Positions 30,301-43,297 of a stretch of DNA of 64,000 nt are shown here, one piece after another. The notes beneath the pieces were generated by a model. It ran no database searches. It was given only the letters and a program-made list of their open reading frames with translations, and was not told the DNA's origin. Position 1 is the first letter of the stretch. The number at the start of each line of letters is the position of its first letter. Source of the DNA: Closterium sp. NIES-65 (taxonomy: Eukaryota > Streptophyta > Zygnematophyceae > Desmidiales > Closteriaceae); assembly GCA_948144175.1 (NCBI GenBank), contig CANXME010002337.1, positions 5,001 through 69,000 of the forward strand, in the 5' to 3' direction. The translations under genes were made by a program, and so were the position numbers.

Positions 30301-32701
30301 GACCCTGGGTCTGGGGGTGCTGCTGCTGGAGACACTGAGGCTGGAGACCCAGGGATTGGAGGTGCTGGTTCTGGGGGTGCTGCTGCTGGTGGAGCTGGTC
30401 CTGGAGGAGCTGGCGTTGAGGGTTCTGGAGCTACTGGAGGTGCTAGAGCTGCTAGGGGTGCTGGAGCTGCTAGTGCTGGTGGCACTGCACAGCCGTGCCT
30501 GCTCTTCGCTCCACCGTCTCCGTCGTCTCAGCCACCGCCTGACTCTGTGCTTCGCCAGGTTCTTAGTCTCCCTTCATCTACTGGTCTTCCGTTACAGCCT
30601 GGCTCACCGCTGCCTGCTCTTTCTCCTTACACTCAGCAGACAGGGGGTTTTACTAAGCGTCGTGAGCCCGCGTCGCGTCCTGTCTCGCCTGTCCGTTCTT
30701 GTAGTTCCGGTCGTCGTGTTCCTCGTTCCCGTCAGCCGACTGTCCCCGGCACCCACCTCGTAGTTCGTCCTCTTTCCTCTCCTCCGCAGCGTGTCCCCCT
30801 GCCGTCCCCTCCTGCGTCTTCTCTGCCTACCGTTCCTGAGCCTGAGTCTGACCGCACCCGTATTGCTCACCCTACTGTCACGCATCTGCTAGCCACAGTT
30901 GTCACTGGCCCGTCGTTTGAGTCTGCTGATGCGTCTGCCTTTGTTGCTGAGCTTGTTGACTTTGCTGATGCCTGTCGTTTAGACTACGCCGCTAGTCTTG
31001 TTGCTGGGTCTGAGTCTGTCTGTCCTCCGTCCGTCGGGGGTGAGTGTGCTCTTGGCACTGACGTCCTTAAGGACAGGCAGGAGGACCTTGAGTGTCTTGC
31101 AGCCGCTGCGTCTCACCTCATGTCCATGCTGCTTGCCCCTGAGGGAGAACCGGATGCTCTAGACATCCCGACCCCGCGCTCTTACGCTCAGGCAATCGCA
31201 GATGAGTACTCCTCTCAGTGCCAGACAGCCATGGACGCAAAGATGGCATCCTGGAAGTCGACAGGCACTTACGTTGGCGAGGTTCCCCCTCCTACGGCGA
31301 ACATCGTCAGTGGCATGTGGATTTTCAGGGTGAAGCGGTCGCCAGGTTCTCCGCCTGTCTTCAAGCCTCGTTACGTTGCTTGAGGTTTCAGTCAGCGAGA
31401 GGGAGTTGACTTCTTTCAAACCTTCTCCCCCACCCCGAAGATGACCACTCTTCGGGTGCTGCTGCACGTTGCCGCTCAGCGTGACTACGAGCTTCAGTCT
31501 CTACACTTCAGCACAGCTTTCTTACAGGGCAGCCTGCACGAGGAGATCTTGCTGCGCCGCCCTCTTGGCTTCACTGGGTCGTTCCCTCCGGTACCCAGTA
31601 GAGCCTCCGGCGGCCAGTCTACGGTCTCCGCCAGGCACCACGTGAGTGGCACGACACACTGAGGACTACACTTGCGGCTCTTGGGTTTGCTCTGTCGACT
31701 GCTGACCCGTCGCTGATTCTGCGCACCGACACGTCGCTGCAGTCGTTCTACATCCTCGTGTACGTCGACGACTTGGTCTTTGCCACTGCTGACACTGAGG
31801 CTCTCGCCCTTGTGAAGTCGGAGCTGTAGAAGAGACACACGTGCACAGACCTGGGTGAACTACGCAGCTACCTTGGCTTGCAGATCACTCGGGACAGAGC
31901 ACGCCGCACCATCACACTGACTCAGTCACACATGGTGCAGCAGGTCCTTCAGCGCTTCGGCTTCACCTGGTCCTCGCCACAGTACACTACTCTGGCTACA
32001 GGCCACTCGCTCTCAGCTCCACATTCGGACGAGTCTGTAGAGCCGAGTGGCCCGTACCCAGAGCTAGTAGGCTGCCTCATGTACCTGATGACCTGCACTC
32101 GACCTGACCTTGCGTACCCTCTTGGCCTTCTGGCTCGCTACGTGGCTCCTGGTAGGCACAGACTAGAGCACATGGCTGCTGTTAAGAGGGTACTGCGCTA
32201 CTTGTGCAGTACATCCGGCATGGGGCTCGTGCTTGGAGGCGGAGCCCAGTTGTCCTCACTAGGCACTCGGACGCTTCTTGGGTTGACGACCTGGCTACGC
32301 AGCGGTCGTCACAGGGTTACACCTTCAGCCTTGGCTCTGGTTCAGTTTCTTGGCGTTCTACACGTTTGTCTTCAGTTCTCAGCTCCAGTTGTGAGGCTGA
32401 GATCTACGCCACAGCCATGGCTGCACAGGAGTTACGCTGGCTCACCTACCTGCTGACCGACTTGGGAGAGCGGCCTCGTTCTCCTCCAGTGTTGTACGTT
32501 GACAACGAGGCCGCCATTGCCTTGTGTCAGGAGCACAGACTGGAGCACAGAACGAAGCACATCGCTCTGCGTTACTTCCTGGCTCGAGAGCTGCAGCAGC
32601 GTGGTCAGCTTCGTCTTGCTCACGTGGCCACTCGGGCCAACACTGCTGATATATTCACCAAGGCACTTCCGTCTGGTTATCATCAGCGTTTCTGCACTTA
32701 A
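27350..32701 (+). pseudogene. Element E gag-pol remnant
   Basis: The Gag C-terminal motif LTPQQLSEWYASW appears twice and a third, diverged LTSQQLHEWY follows (about 27385, 27545 and 27690). A variant zinc knuckle that has lost its first Cys comes next (about 27755-27830). Protease keeps L-D-S-G-A-S (about 28155). After a frameshift near 28435 come integrase HHCC and DDE, TAG at 29206, a linker of about nine 11-residue G-S-G-A-A-A-G-A-G-A-G repeats (29765-30050), LTSQQLHDWY (about 30105), and RT with TGA at 31381, a frameshift near 31600 and TAG at 31827. YVDD survives near 31760. RNase H is in two phases ending at 32701. Confidence 0.85.
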
Positions 32702-32961
32702 TTAGGCCTTGTGCCCACATTTCCTCACTTGTTGTAGACTTGGCTTGTACTGTGATCTATATATACCTGGATGCATGCTCTGCTAGGTAGAGATCACTAT
32801 GCTGTTATTGTTGCATATATACCTCTGCACGTGAACTAGCCTTGTGGCCCTCTGCTTGTGCTCTGTGTATGTGGTGACGTTGTGATCCACCCTGAGCTTG
32901 CTTTGCTTCTCTTGACTGGTCTTGTGACCCCTTGTTCTCCCCCACTTTGCCTATGGGGGTG

Positions 32962-33096
32962 TGTCAAACGTTATATCTACTATACATGTTTAGGCTGTAG
33001 TGGGGTAGCCAATATGGGGTACAGCCCACTTTAGGGTTTCATATTTGTACCCAACTCCTCCGATAGTTCAATCATTCCTGCTGCTAAATTCTAACA
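32962..33096 (+). repeat. 3' LTR of element E
   Basis: 135 bp, TGTCAAACG...TTCTAACA, preceded by polypurine tract TATGGGGGTG. Only 9 bases separate it from the hAT target duplication. Confidence 0.85.
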
Positions 33097-33113
33097 TCAA
33101 CGTCCCTAACCAC

Positions 33114-33310
33114 CAGAGCCTCAGATATCAGGATAAAAGATCCTGAATGCCGTGATTTCAGGATCTGCATGGTGCCCCAGGACTGACATTTCAGTATTTG
33201 TATAAAAACCGGCCTGACAAATCAGTATTTATAGGATTTTGCATCCTATGATCTCAGGATTTAAAAGTAACCCGGACCCTGATCCATCAGGATCCTATTG
33301 GAAAGTACCC
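33114..33310. repeat. hAT left inverted repeat and subterminal region
   Basis: Inverted repeat at 33114-33127, followed by repeated TCAGGAT / ATCCTGA words, including GACAAATCAGTATTT, which is nearly repeated at the right end. Confidence 0.85.
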
Positions 33311-35827
33311 TGAATCAGCCTATACCGCGAAAAAAAATTTGGCAACTAGATACAAAACTACCGACAGGGGTACAGCGCAACATGCGAGATGTGCGGTGGG
33401 AAATGATGAAATTTGCACCGCTGTACAGATTTTTTCGCGCGTGGCTGTACAGCGACACATCAAAGTTGCCATCTCAACCAATCAGGACCCGCCGCAGCAA
33501 AGAACCCACGCGGCACGCGGCAACTTTGCCACGCTTAGCTTAAACCTAACCATGCGCTACCTCCCTGGCCATCAAAGGCGGGTACATGCTCTCGGCCAAC
33601 CTCGTCCACACCTCAGGTCACGACGGGGCGCCATGGCGCATGACCGTGGAACTCTCCAGAAGGAGGCGTTCCGTTCCATCTCCTCCTCTTCTCGACAGCA
33701 GTTCCTCCACCTCCTGCTTCATCCCTTTGTTGATGCAGGGCGAAACGTGATAGAATCATTCTTGTTAGTGTTTTTCCGCCCGCATTTTGCAACCTCCTCG
33801 ACATCGTATCTCACACGTTGTTTCCGAAGCTGAAATCGCCTATGGCTTCACCGTCGCCACAGGGCGTCGGTGAAGCCCTCGTCATGCCTGACGAACCCGT
33901 AATTATTCAGCCCTTAACGGGCCTCGATTTCCTTCGTTTTGCGCCAATCGTTCCCTCGCCAACAGTACCCTCGACAGCCCTTCTAACGCCAGTGGAACCG
34001 TCGCCGTCAGTACCATCGCCAACAGAACCTCCGCCAGCGGCTCATTTGCCACCAATACCTCCGCCATCGGCTCCGTCGCCAGCAAACCCTTCGCCTGCAG
34101 TTCCGTCAGGTCCATTCACTGAGGTTGTCGTCGACAACTCGGACCTCCCACCGCCGATTCGAACACGGGCCGAATGCTCGCGTGCATCCGTGCAAGGGTC
34201 TGTCCGTGTGGGACCCCCTTCCAAGAAGCTTGCAAATCCACGCTTCCACCAGACCAAGATCTCCTTCGAGCGCACATCCATGGCACCACCCAGGCAAGAT
34301 CAAACCCAACCCACCGTGGCTACACGGACGTTCTCTTATCAACCAGCCCCTCTGCTTCAGCCGACACAGTGTTGCCCGACATCGCTGAGAATCTTTACCA
34401 GGAAGCGCTTTTCAATTTCAAGAAGTCCTGGACTACTGATTTTCCTTGGCTTCTGATTTGCCAGATGTCTTACGGGTTTCCTTCTATGAAGTGTACCATC
34501 TGTATGGAGTATGGTGGCGCAGGGACGAATTTCGCGAGGGGTGAAGGGGCTACAGACGTGCAGACACAAGCCATGCGGCTTCACCAGCGGTCCGGGAAGC
34601 ACAAGGATGCGCTTCACAATCAGGAGTTAGCTCTGGCGAAGGTCAAGAGCCAATAGCGAATCGAGGATCTCCCTCAAGCACGGGATCTAGAGCACGAGCA
34701 AGTGCGGGCTCTGTTGTGGACGCTCTTCTTCATCGCCAAGACTGATGCACCAATCGAGATGTGGGTGCAGCTTGTTCGGCATCTGGCTAGCCGTGGCACT
34801 CCGGGCTTCCCCAAAAGTGGCTACGGCTTGTATTATACCACGTAAGAGTGGGTTTTACTGCTCTTATTTTTTGTGATTCTTGTGTTGTGTTTCCGTATAA
34901 CCTCAACCTTGTGTTGTCCTTCCTTGCAGGTACGGATTCCAGGAGCTTGTCGTAGCATCGGCGACCTACCTCCACGGCCAACAGCGCGAGTACATCGACG
35001 CAAGCCCGTTTATCGGGTTGAGCTGCGATGAGATCACCGATCGTGTGCACGAGAAACACATGATTGTGTTTGTGACTTTTTTGCGAGATGGCTTGGTTGT
35101 CACGGAGTTTCTAACTCTACTTACTGTTGACAAGGGTGACGCAGGGTCCCTCTTTGGTGTCCTCACCGCGTACTTGGAGAGCGTCAACATCGAGCTGAGC
35201 AAGATCGTGGGAATCAGCACCGATGGCGCCATGGTGATGATCGGCAGGAGTACTGGTCTTGCCGCGCGGCTTCACCTAACCGTTCCCCATCTCGTGTCAA
35301 CTCACTGCATCGCACATCGGTATATCGTTTACCTCTGAATGTTGTTATTGTATATTATATTTTGCATTCGCTAATTCCTGCGTGACATGCCCGCCCCTTT
35401 GGCAGGGAAGCTCTCGCTGCCAAAGACTCTGCGATCGCCCTGCCTGAACTCGGCCTCGTCGACTCCGTCATTCGTGCAGTTGCCGAACATCTCGGACGCT
35501 CCAGCAACTCTCACAAGACTTTCTTTGACCTGCAGAAGGTCTTCACGCAGACGAACCTCGAGATTCAGGGCATCCATGCCGTGCGGTGGTTGAGCCGCGG
35601 TGACGCCATCGCCCGTTCCGTGAAGGTTTTCCCGGTGGTGGTGGTCCTACTTGAGCGGCTGGACCCCACGATGTACCTGCTGGTGACATCTCTGAAGTTC
35701 CATGTCTTCCTCTATTTCCTTGCAGACATTCACGTCGAGCTGAACATGCTCAACCTAATGTTCCAGAAGCGCGAGGTAATATGCTGTCAGCGAATACGCG
35801 TGTATGCCTGTGCTTCTCTGTGCTTAT

Positions 35828-35962
35828 TGTTGGAATCACTGAACAGGAAAAATGAATGAACTAGCAGTGAAATGAGTACAAGTACCTAACCCTAGAATTG
35901 TGTACCCCCTATAGGCTAACCCACTGTAGCCTAAACTAACACAACATATATAATGTTTGACA
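35828..35962 (-). repeat. 3' LTR of element F
   Basis: 135 bp, almost identical to 43163-43297. Confidence 0.96.
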
Positions 35963-36195
35963 CACCCCCATAGGCAAAGTGGGGGAGAACTAGGGGTCAC
36001 AAGACCAGTCAAGGCAAAGCAAGGCAAAACAAGCTCAGGGTGGATCTCAAGGATACCACACAAATTCCGAGCACAAGCAAGTGGTCACAAGACCAGTTCA
36101 CATGCAGGTTTATAATAGAGCAAAAGGTACAATGATCACAACCTAACAAGAGTAAACATGCAGGTATATATATAGAGATCACAGTACAAACAGAC

Positions 36196-39100
36196 TCAAG
36201 AAGTAAGCAAGTGAGGTTCAGTAGGCACAAGGCCTAGAAGAGTGCAAAAGCGCTGATGGTCACAAGGCTGAAGCGCCTTGGTGAACACATCAGCAGTGTT
36301 GGCCTCAGAGGCCACGTAACGCACGCGAAGCTGACCACGCTGCTGCAGCTCTCGAGCAAGGAAGTAACGCAGAGCAATGTGCTTCGTTCTGTGCTCCAGT
36401 CTGTGCTCCTCACACAAGGCAATGGCTGCCTTGTTGTCGACGTACAGCACTGGAGGAGAACGAGGCTGCTCTCCAAGGTCGGTCAGCAAGTAGGTGAGCC
36501 AGCGTAGCTCCTGGGCCGCCATGGCTGTGGCGTAGATCTCAGCCTCACAACTGGAGCTGAGAACAGAAGAAGAGCGAGTAGAACGCCAAGAAACAGAACC
36601 AGAGCCAAGACTGAAGGAGTAACCCTGAGACGACCGCTGAGTAGCTTGGTCGTCTGCCCAAGAAGCATCTGAGTGCCCAGTGAGAACAACTGGGACTCGC
36701 CCTCCAAGCACTAGCCCCATGCCCGACGTACTGCACAAGTAGCGCAACACCCTCTTAGCTGCATCCATGTGCTCCTTCCGGTGACGGCCGGGAGTGACAT
36801 AGCATGCAAGAATGCTGAGAGGGTATGCAAGGTCTGGTCGAGTGCAGGTCATCAGGTACATGAGGCAACCCACAAGCTCTGGATACGGGCCACTCGGCTC
36901 TACGGACTCATCCGAAGGCAGAGCTGAGAGCGAAAGACCGGTAGGCAGAGGAGTGGGCTGAGGCGAGGAGTACGTGAAGCGGAAGCGCTGAAGGACCTGC
37001 TGCACCATGTGTGACTGAGTCAAGGTGATGGTGCGGCGTGCTCTGTCCCGGGTGATCCGCAAGCCAAGATAGCTTGTCAGTTCAGCCAGGTCTGTGCACG
37101 TGTGTCTCTTCTACAGCTCCGACTTCACGTGGGCGAGTGCCACAGTGTCAGCAGTAGCAAAGACCAACTCGTCGACGTACACAAGGACGTAGAACGGTGG
37201 TAGTGAGGTGTCGGTGCGTAGAAACAGCGACGGGTCAGCAGTAGAAGGCGCGAACCCAAGAGCCGCAAGCGTAGTCCTCAGTGTGTCGTGCCACTCACGA
37301 GGCGCCTGGCGGAGACTGTAGACTGGCCGTCAGAGGCTCCACTGGGTACCAGGAGGGAACGACCCAGTGAAGCCAGGTGGACGGCGCAGCCAGATCTCCT
37401 CGTAGAGGCTGCCCTGCAGGAAAGCAGTGCTGAAGTCAAGCGAGTGGAGCTCGTAGTCACGCTGAGCGGCGACGTGCAACAGAACCCGAAGAGTGGTCAT
37501 CTTCGGGGTCGGGGAGAAGGTCTGGAAGAAGTCAACTCCCTCTCGCTGACTGAAGCCTCGTGCAACGTAACGCGCCTTGAAGACAGGCGGAGAGCCCGGC
37601 GGCCGCTTCACCCTGAAAATCCACATGCCACTGACGATGTTCGCCCCAGGTGGGGGAACCTCGTCGACGTAGGTGCCTGTGGACTTCCAGGAAGCCATCT
37701 CTGCGTCCATGGCTGACTGCCACTGAGAGGAGTAGGGACCGGCCATCGCCTCTGCGTAAGAGCGTGGGGTCGGGATGTCTGGTGCATCCGGGTCTCCCTC
37801 AGGGGCAACAGCATGGACACGAGATGGGGCAAAGCGGCAGCAAAGCACTCAAACTCCTCCTGCCTGTCCTCAAGGACGTCAGTGCCAAGAGCACACTCAC
37901 CCCCGACGAACGGAGGACAGACAGACTCAGACTCAGCAACTAGGCTAGCAGCGTAGTCTAGACGACAGCGAGCAGCAAAGTCGACAAGCTCAGCAACTAA
38001 GGCAGACGCAGCAGCAGACTCAAAGGAAGGGTCAGTGACAGCAGTGGCATGGAGACGCGTGACAGTAGGAGTGGCAGCACGAAGAGAGTCTGACCCAGGG
38101 TCAGCAAGAGCAGGAAGAGAGGAAGCAGGAGGAGACGGCAGTGGGACACGCTGTGGAGCAGTGGACGGACGAAGCGCCATCCGGTGAGTGCCTGGAACAG
38201 CAGGAAGACGCTGACGCTGGACTCGACTACTAGAGAGAGCAGTGCGGACAGGCGACTCAGGACGAGACTCAGGCGACGGAGGACGAGACGCAGGCTCACG
38301 CAGCTCAGTAAGACCTCCAGTCGGACCAGTGTAAGGAGCAGGACCAGGGAGAGAGGAGGCAGACGGTAACGCCGACTGCAGCTGGACAGGCGGAGGACAC
38401 GCTAAGGAGGGAGGAGGAAAAGGAGGAGGAAGCTGACCAAGAACCTGCTGAAGGAGCGGAACAAAGTACGGCCGAGACCGAGCAGCGACACCAGAGCCAA
38501 CAGGGACACCCGCACAAGGGTCCGCAGCACCAGCAGCAGCTCCAGCGCCCACGTCCTCAGCACCAGCGGCAGCTCCAACGCCCGGGTCCTCAGCACCAGT
38601 AGCAGCTCCAACGCCCGGGTCCGCAGCACCAGCGGCAGCTCCAACGCCTGGGCCCTCAGCACCAGCAGCAGCTCCAACGCCCGGGTCCTCAGCACCAGCA
38701 GCGGCTCCAACGCCCGGGTCCTCAGCACCAGCAGCAGCTCCAACGCCCGGGTCCTCAGCACCAGCAGCAGCTCCAACGCCCGGGTCCTCAGCACCAGCAG
38801 CAGCTCCAACAGCAGTGGGGTCCGTAACACGAGGCACGCCACTCCGAAGAGTGCAGCGCCGCTCGTACCACTCACGGATCCGCTCGCGGGAGGGGAGCTC
38901 CCGAACGGGAGAAGAAGCACTAGCACCAGTCCTAGTAGTACGTCCGGCTCGAGCGGTACCTTTCCGGAGGCTGCAGTACTCTAAGTACCACGCACGCAGC
39001 TGCTCCGAGGAGAGGGCTCCTCCAGGTGCAGGACTCCCAGGCCTAGTACCTCCAGACTCAGAACCCCCAGACTCCGGACTCCGCAGCTCAGCACCACGAG

Positions 39101-40073
39101 GCTCCACACCCCCAAGCTCAGCACCCTCAAGCTCCACACCCCCATGCTCCACACCCCCAGGCTCCACACCCCCAGGCTCCACACCCCCAGGCTCCACACC
39201 CCCAGGCTCAGCACCCCCAAGCTCAGCACCCCCAGCAGGACGAGAGTCAACAGCTACCTCAACAGGCTCAACCGGGTCTACCTGAGACACACCTGAGGGA
39301 GCGGCACCCTGAGGGGGGAGGGGGCCTGCAACAGCAGCTCCTGGCGCGAGGAAGAGAGGCGGGGGGGGGGAGCGGGGCAGTGCGGTAGGGAAAGAGGCGG
39401 TAGTAGGGGACGGACTCGTCAAAAGTGACGTCCTGGGAGGGCAAGACTCGGCGCGAGGTGGCGTGGTAAAACTGCCAACCAGACGCGTCCGGGACAAAGT
39501 CGAGGAAGACGCAGGGAACAGCACGGGAGGAGAGCTTGTCCGCAGACGAATCGCGGACAAAAGCTCGAGACCCCCAGACCCGGAAACGCGACGCATCGCC
39601 AACCTCCCCCGTCCACAGCAGCGTGGGCGAGGTCTCCGGCAAGGAGACACGGGGCCAGAGGTTGAGCTGATGCGCAGCGTACCGGACCGCAAACGGCCAT
39701 AGAAAGTGGGGGGCAGCCGCATGGATCAAGGAGGTACGGGCGACCTCCATGACCAGGCCAATGCGGCGCTACGCAACCCCATTCTGCTGTGGAGAAGCCG
39801 GAAGCGTGAACGACTGCTCAATGCCGTGCTCAGCACAGTAGGCTGCCAAGAGGTCGGAGGAGAACTCACCACCTCTGTCAGAGTGCAAGCGCAGGACAGG
39901 AAAGTCCGAGTGAAAACGCTCGCTGAGCTGGAGACGGGCTCTGCGGATCCAAGGGATCAAGACATCAGGGACCTCACCCTTGGTGCTCAAGGGGAAGACC
40001 GAGGTGTAGCGCGAGTAGTTGTCAACAACTATCAGGAAGTACCTCTCCTGACCCTGACCACGGACGCGGGCTG
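36196..40073 (-). pseudogene. Element F pol, downstream of solo LTR
   Basis: Continues integrase after the solo LTR. TAG at 39769-39771 falls exactly on the catalytic Glu codon of N-G-V-A-E-R-R. A frameshift lies at a G run near 39361-39369 and another near 37815 just before RT. The linker has eight 11-residue G-A-A-A-G-A-E-D-P-G-V repeats (about 38540-38815) and two LxxExxREWY-like motifs (about 38990 and 38870). RT is open at 37330-37848, with TGA at 37330 where other copies have Arg. It resumes to Y-V-D-E-L near 37175 (the second catalytic Asp is changed to Glu) and RNase H ends at 36196 in an intact frame. Confidence 0.85.
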
Positions 40074-40297
40074 TGTTGAAATGTATTTGTATACTTTCAT
40101 ATAAATGCCTAAAGTAGCCTAGTGTAGTTATCTTAGTTTCCTGCTAGGTGGTGTACCATTTGCCTTTCTTCATTCTTGCCTATTTGTACCCTTGAACCTA
40201 TAGTGAAACCCCATTCTCTCGATACTTTTCACTCTACTCAAACTCACTCGAACTTCTCACTAGCTATGGCTCCTTTAGTCTAGCTAAGCTTTTGACA
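40074..40297 (+). repeat. Solo LTR inserted in element F integrase
   Basis: 224 bp, TGTTGAAATG...CTTTTGACA, with perfect target duplication GGCTG (40069-40073, 40298-40302). No internal sequence remains, so it is the product of LTR-LTR recombination. It splits the integrase coding region right after H-M-D-V-W-G-P-A and is the third level of nesting at this site. Confidence 0.92.
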
Positions 40298-42454
40298 GGC
40301 TGGGCCCCACACGTCCATGTGGAGTGTCTGCAAGGGAGCAGTCGTCGGGGGGAACGAGGAGGAATGAGGAGCGGCGCGCTGCCGTCCCTCGACACAGGGG
40401 AGACAGGTAGGAGCAGGCGAGGGTGGGAGGGCAGGAAGGACCCTGGGCAGGCCAGAGACAAGGTACCGGGAGTGCATGGCACGAAGCCGCTGCACAGACG
40501 GGTGGCCAAGGCGGTGGTGCCAGAGGACAGTCTCGTGTGCCAAAGAGCGACACGAGCAGGGGGCGGACAGCTGACCTGACGCGGACACGGACGCAGTCGC
40601 AGCAACCTGAGGGGACTCAGTAGTCAGTGTGTACAGGTCCGACCCCGGCTGCCGAGTGAAGGTAGCCAAGTGACGGCCCGTACGAGCACACGTGCAGTGT
40701 GTCACGCGCTCGTAGGCAGGGGTGAACTGGTGAACACCCCCGTCCTGGTGTGCACATCCTGCCACCAAGTTCGTAGAGAACGAGGGGAGGTGGAGACCTG
40801 ACAGTGTGCCCGACGGGACCGCAGGGCAGGGAAGGACAGTGGAAGAGGTCGCAATGACCGGACCCCCAGAGGGGTCAGCAAGGGAGACAGCAACTGGCCG
40901 AGCAAGCGGCTCAAGGGCAGTGCGTTCACGAAAGAAGCAGCGAGAAGCACCTGAGTCCAGTGTGAAGGTGTGCAGTGCGGCAGTCGACGCAGTACCAAGG
41001 GGGGGAGACACACGAGCACCTAGAGCAGCAGCCTCACCAGCACCTGGGGTAGCCGACACGCGAGTACCTGGAGCGGCAGACGCACTGGCCCTAATGCCCG
41101 GGTCGGGCGGCACACACAAGTACTCAGCACCCTCTCCACTAGTAGACATCACATACATGGCAGATAGAATAGCATCAAAGTCTAGAGCATAGATATCAAT
41201 CCCCTTCTTCAGGAGATCAAGCCAGGGGGGCAGCTCAGTGGCCTGAGGGAACTGAACACGCCAAGCGTCATCGAGACGAGAGAAGCAGCGATGTGTGGCG
41301 TGCGGTCGTCCACAATGCTGACCAGTGCGGTCACCAGTGCGAATGACGTACGTGCAGCTAAGACCACCCCCACCCCCGTGCTGAGAGTACCACTCACGGA
41401 CCTCCTGGGGCGAGGGAGTGTGCTGCTGGCCCTGGCCACCGCCAGTGCCTCCACGGCCACCACCACCGCTGCCACCTCCTCGACCACCCCAACCCCTGCC
41501 GCCGCCTCGTCCACCGCCACCCCAACCGCTGCCTCCACTCCTGCCACCTCCCCCGCCGCTGCCGCCACCACCCCCACCGCTACCACTCGCCCCTCCAGCC
41601 GAGCCACCACCCCCACTGCCTCCACCGCCCCCACCGCCGCCTCCCCCGCCGTCACCGCCACCACCCTTGCCCCCTTTGCCCTTGCCGCTGCGGCGTCCGC
41701 TCGAGGCAGACGCAGCGCCGACCTTCTCAGTACCAAGAAGGTCGACAGCAGCAGCAGAGGCGACAGAGGGAAGAAGGGGGGAAGGAGAACACCCCTCAAA
41801 GAACGGGGTACGGGGGTCGCCACGAGAGGCACCTACAGCGACTATGCTAGTCTCAGCTGCAAGTAGCTCCTTCTCGAGGAGGGCAATGGTGAGCTCAGTG
41901 GGGCAACGAGCTAGGAAGTGGTCCCTGACAGCACGCAGTGTGTCAGGGAGGCGGATGACTAGGTGGTAGAGAGTGAGCCAGAGTGGAGGGGGGTGCGTGG
42001 CAAGGAACTCAGCAGGCATGGCGGCACGGAAGCGGGCCTCACTAGTACGGAGGTGCGTAATGAGGTCAGCGACTGTGTGAAAGGAGGCCAGGTCGGGAAA
42101 CAGGTAGGGGAGGGAGAGACGGCCTAGTGCGGCAGAGGCAGGTGAGGAGTAGCGAGCAACTACAGCTGTGTACAGTGCCTGTGCAGTCTTGTGCTGACCA
42201 AAGTGCTCGCGTTCGTCTATCGGCAGGGAGTTGCGAATGGCGAAGCGAGCGTGGGCATCACGAGTCTGCCACTGTGAGCGAGCAGTGCTGTTAGCAGTAG
42301 CAGCAGGGGCAGTGACATTGCCTAGGGCGTGATCGTACAGTGAGATGTCATCCTTGGCTGTGAGCTGTAGGTAGAGGTGCAGGTCATCGAGCCAGGTGTC
42401 AAACTTCACAGGGCGGCCCTCAGCATCGAACACGAGAACCTGTGGGCTAGCCAT
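40298..42454 (-). pseudogene. Element F gag, protease and start of integrase
   Basis: Open from the ATG at 42452-42454 (M-A-S-P-Q-V) through about 719 codons to the solo LTR. Gag has the conserved N-terminal domain, a G-K-G-K-G and polyglycine stretch (about 41500-41690), the PSPQEVREWY motif (about 41400) and the variant zinc knuckle beginning C-T-Y-V-I-R-T-G-D-R-T-G (about 41360-41285). Protease L-D-S-G-A-S is intact (about 40950), as is the integrase HHCC site (about 40500-40380). Confidence 0.88.
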
Positions 42455-43162
42455 AGGAACAGTAGAAATAGCAGCAGTAGTAGTAGGAGAAGCAGGTAGG
42501 ACGAACCAGGTAGGGCAGGGCGGCGCGGCTCGGTTCAGGTCGGGTCGCAGCTCGGCTGGGTGGCGCGGCTCGGTTCAGGGCGCGCGGCTCGGCTCGGGGC
42601 GCGCGGCTCGGCTCGGGGCGCGCAGCTCGGGTCACGGCGGGGACGGGCCGCCCGCTCTCCCTCTGTTGCTGCGGCGGGAACGGGCCGCCCGGGGTCTCTA
42701 GGTGGTGGGCACGGGTCGACGAGGTCGGCACGGGGCCGGTTGGGGCCCTAGAGGGCCGAGCGCGGGGCCGATCGGGGCCTGAGCGGGGCTAGCGCGGGGC
42801 CAAACGGGGCCTTGACGGGGCTAGCAAGGGGCCGACGGGGCCTGAACGGGGCTAGCGGGGGGCCGACGGGGCCTGAAAAGGGGCCGACGGGGCCTGAAAC
42901 GGGGCTAGCGCGGGCCCGATCGGTGCCTGAGAGGGGCTAGCGCGGGGCCGACGGGGCCTGAAACGGGGCCAACGGGGCCTGAACGGGGCTAGCGCGGGGC
43001 CTGAACGGGGCCTTAAAGGGGCCGACGGGGCCTGAACGGGGCCGCTAGGGAGAGCGGGCGTGGGGCCGACAGGGCCTGAACGGGGCTAGCGCGGGGCCGT
43101 CAAGAGGGGCCTCTAGGGGCGTGACACGCCGAGGCGCCCTAGGAAGGACCTGCTCTATACCA

Positions 43163-43297
43163 TGTTGGAATCACTGAACAGGAAAAATGAATGAGCTAGC
43201 AGTGAAATGAGTACAAGTACCTAACCCTAGAATTGTGTACCCCCTATAGGCTAACCCACTGTAGCCTAAACTAACACAACATATATAATGTTTGACA
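43163..43297 (-). repeat. 5' LTR of element F
   Basis: 135 bp. The primer site TGGTATAGAGC follows on the minus strand. The leader hairpin seen in elements A, B and C is not kept here. Confidence 0.95.

Larger units (their letters stand above)
26339..33096 (+). mobile_element. Element E: old copia copy lacking its 5' LTR
   Basis: Starts directly at the end of element D with GC-rich leader-like repeats, runs through Gag remnants and Pol, and ends with a 135-bp LTR at 32962-33096. The 5' LTR, primer site and probable Gag N-terminus are absent. The coding part has many frameshifts and stops. It belongs to the short-LTR group and is closest to element F in its integrase (DVLIPWIRAARLQL) and Gag motifs. 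Confidence 0.85.
35828..43297 (-). mobile_element. Element F: full-length degenerate copia inside the hAT intron
   Basis: Two 135-bp LTRs (TG...CA) with perfect target duplication CTTAT (35823-35827, 43298-43302). It lies antisense to the transposase gene, in an intron that would otherwise be about 110 bp. It carries Gag, protease, integrase, linker, RT and RNase H with several disabling changes and a solo LTR insertion in integrase. The leader (42455-43130) is made of GGGGCCGACGGGGCCTGAAC-type repeats. Confidence 0.96.
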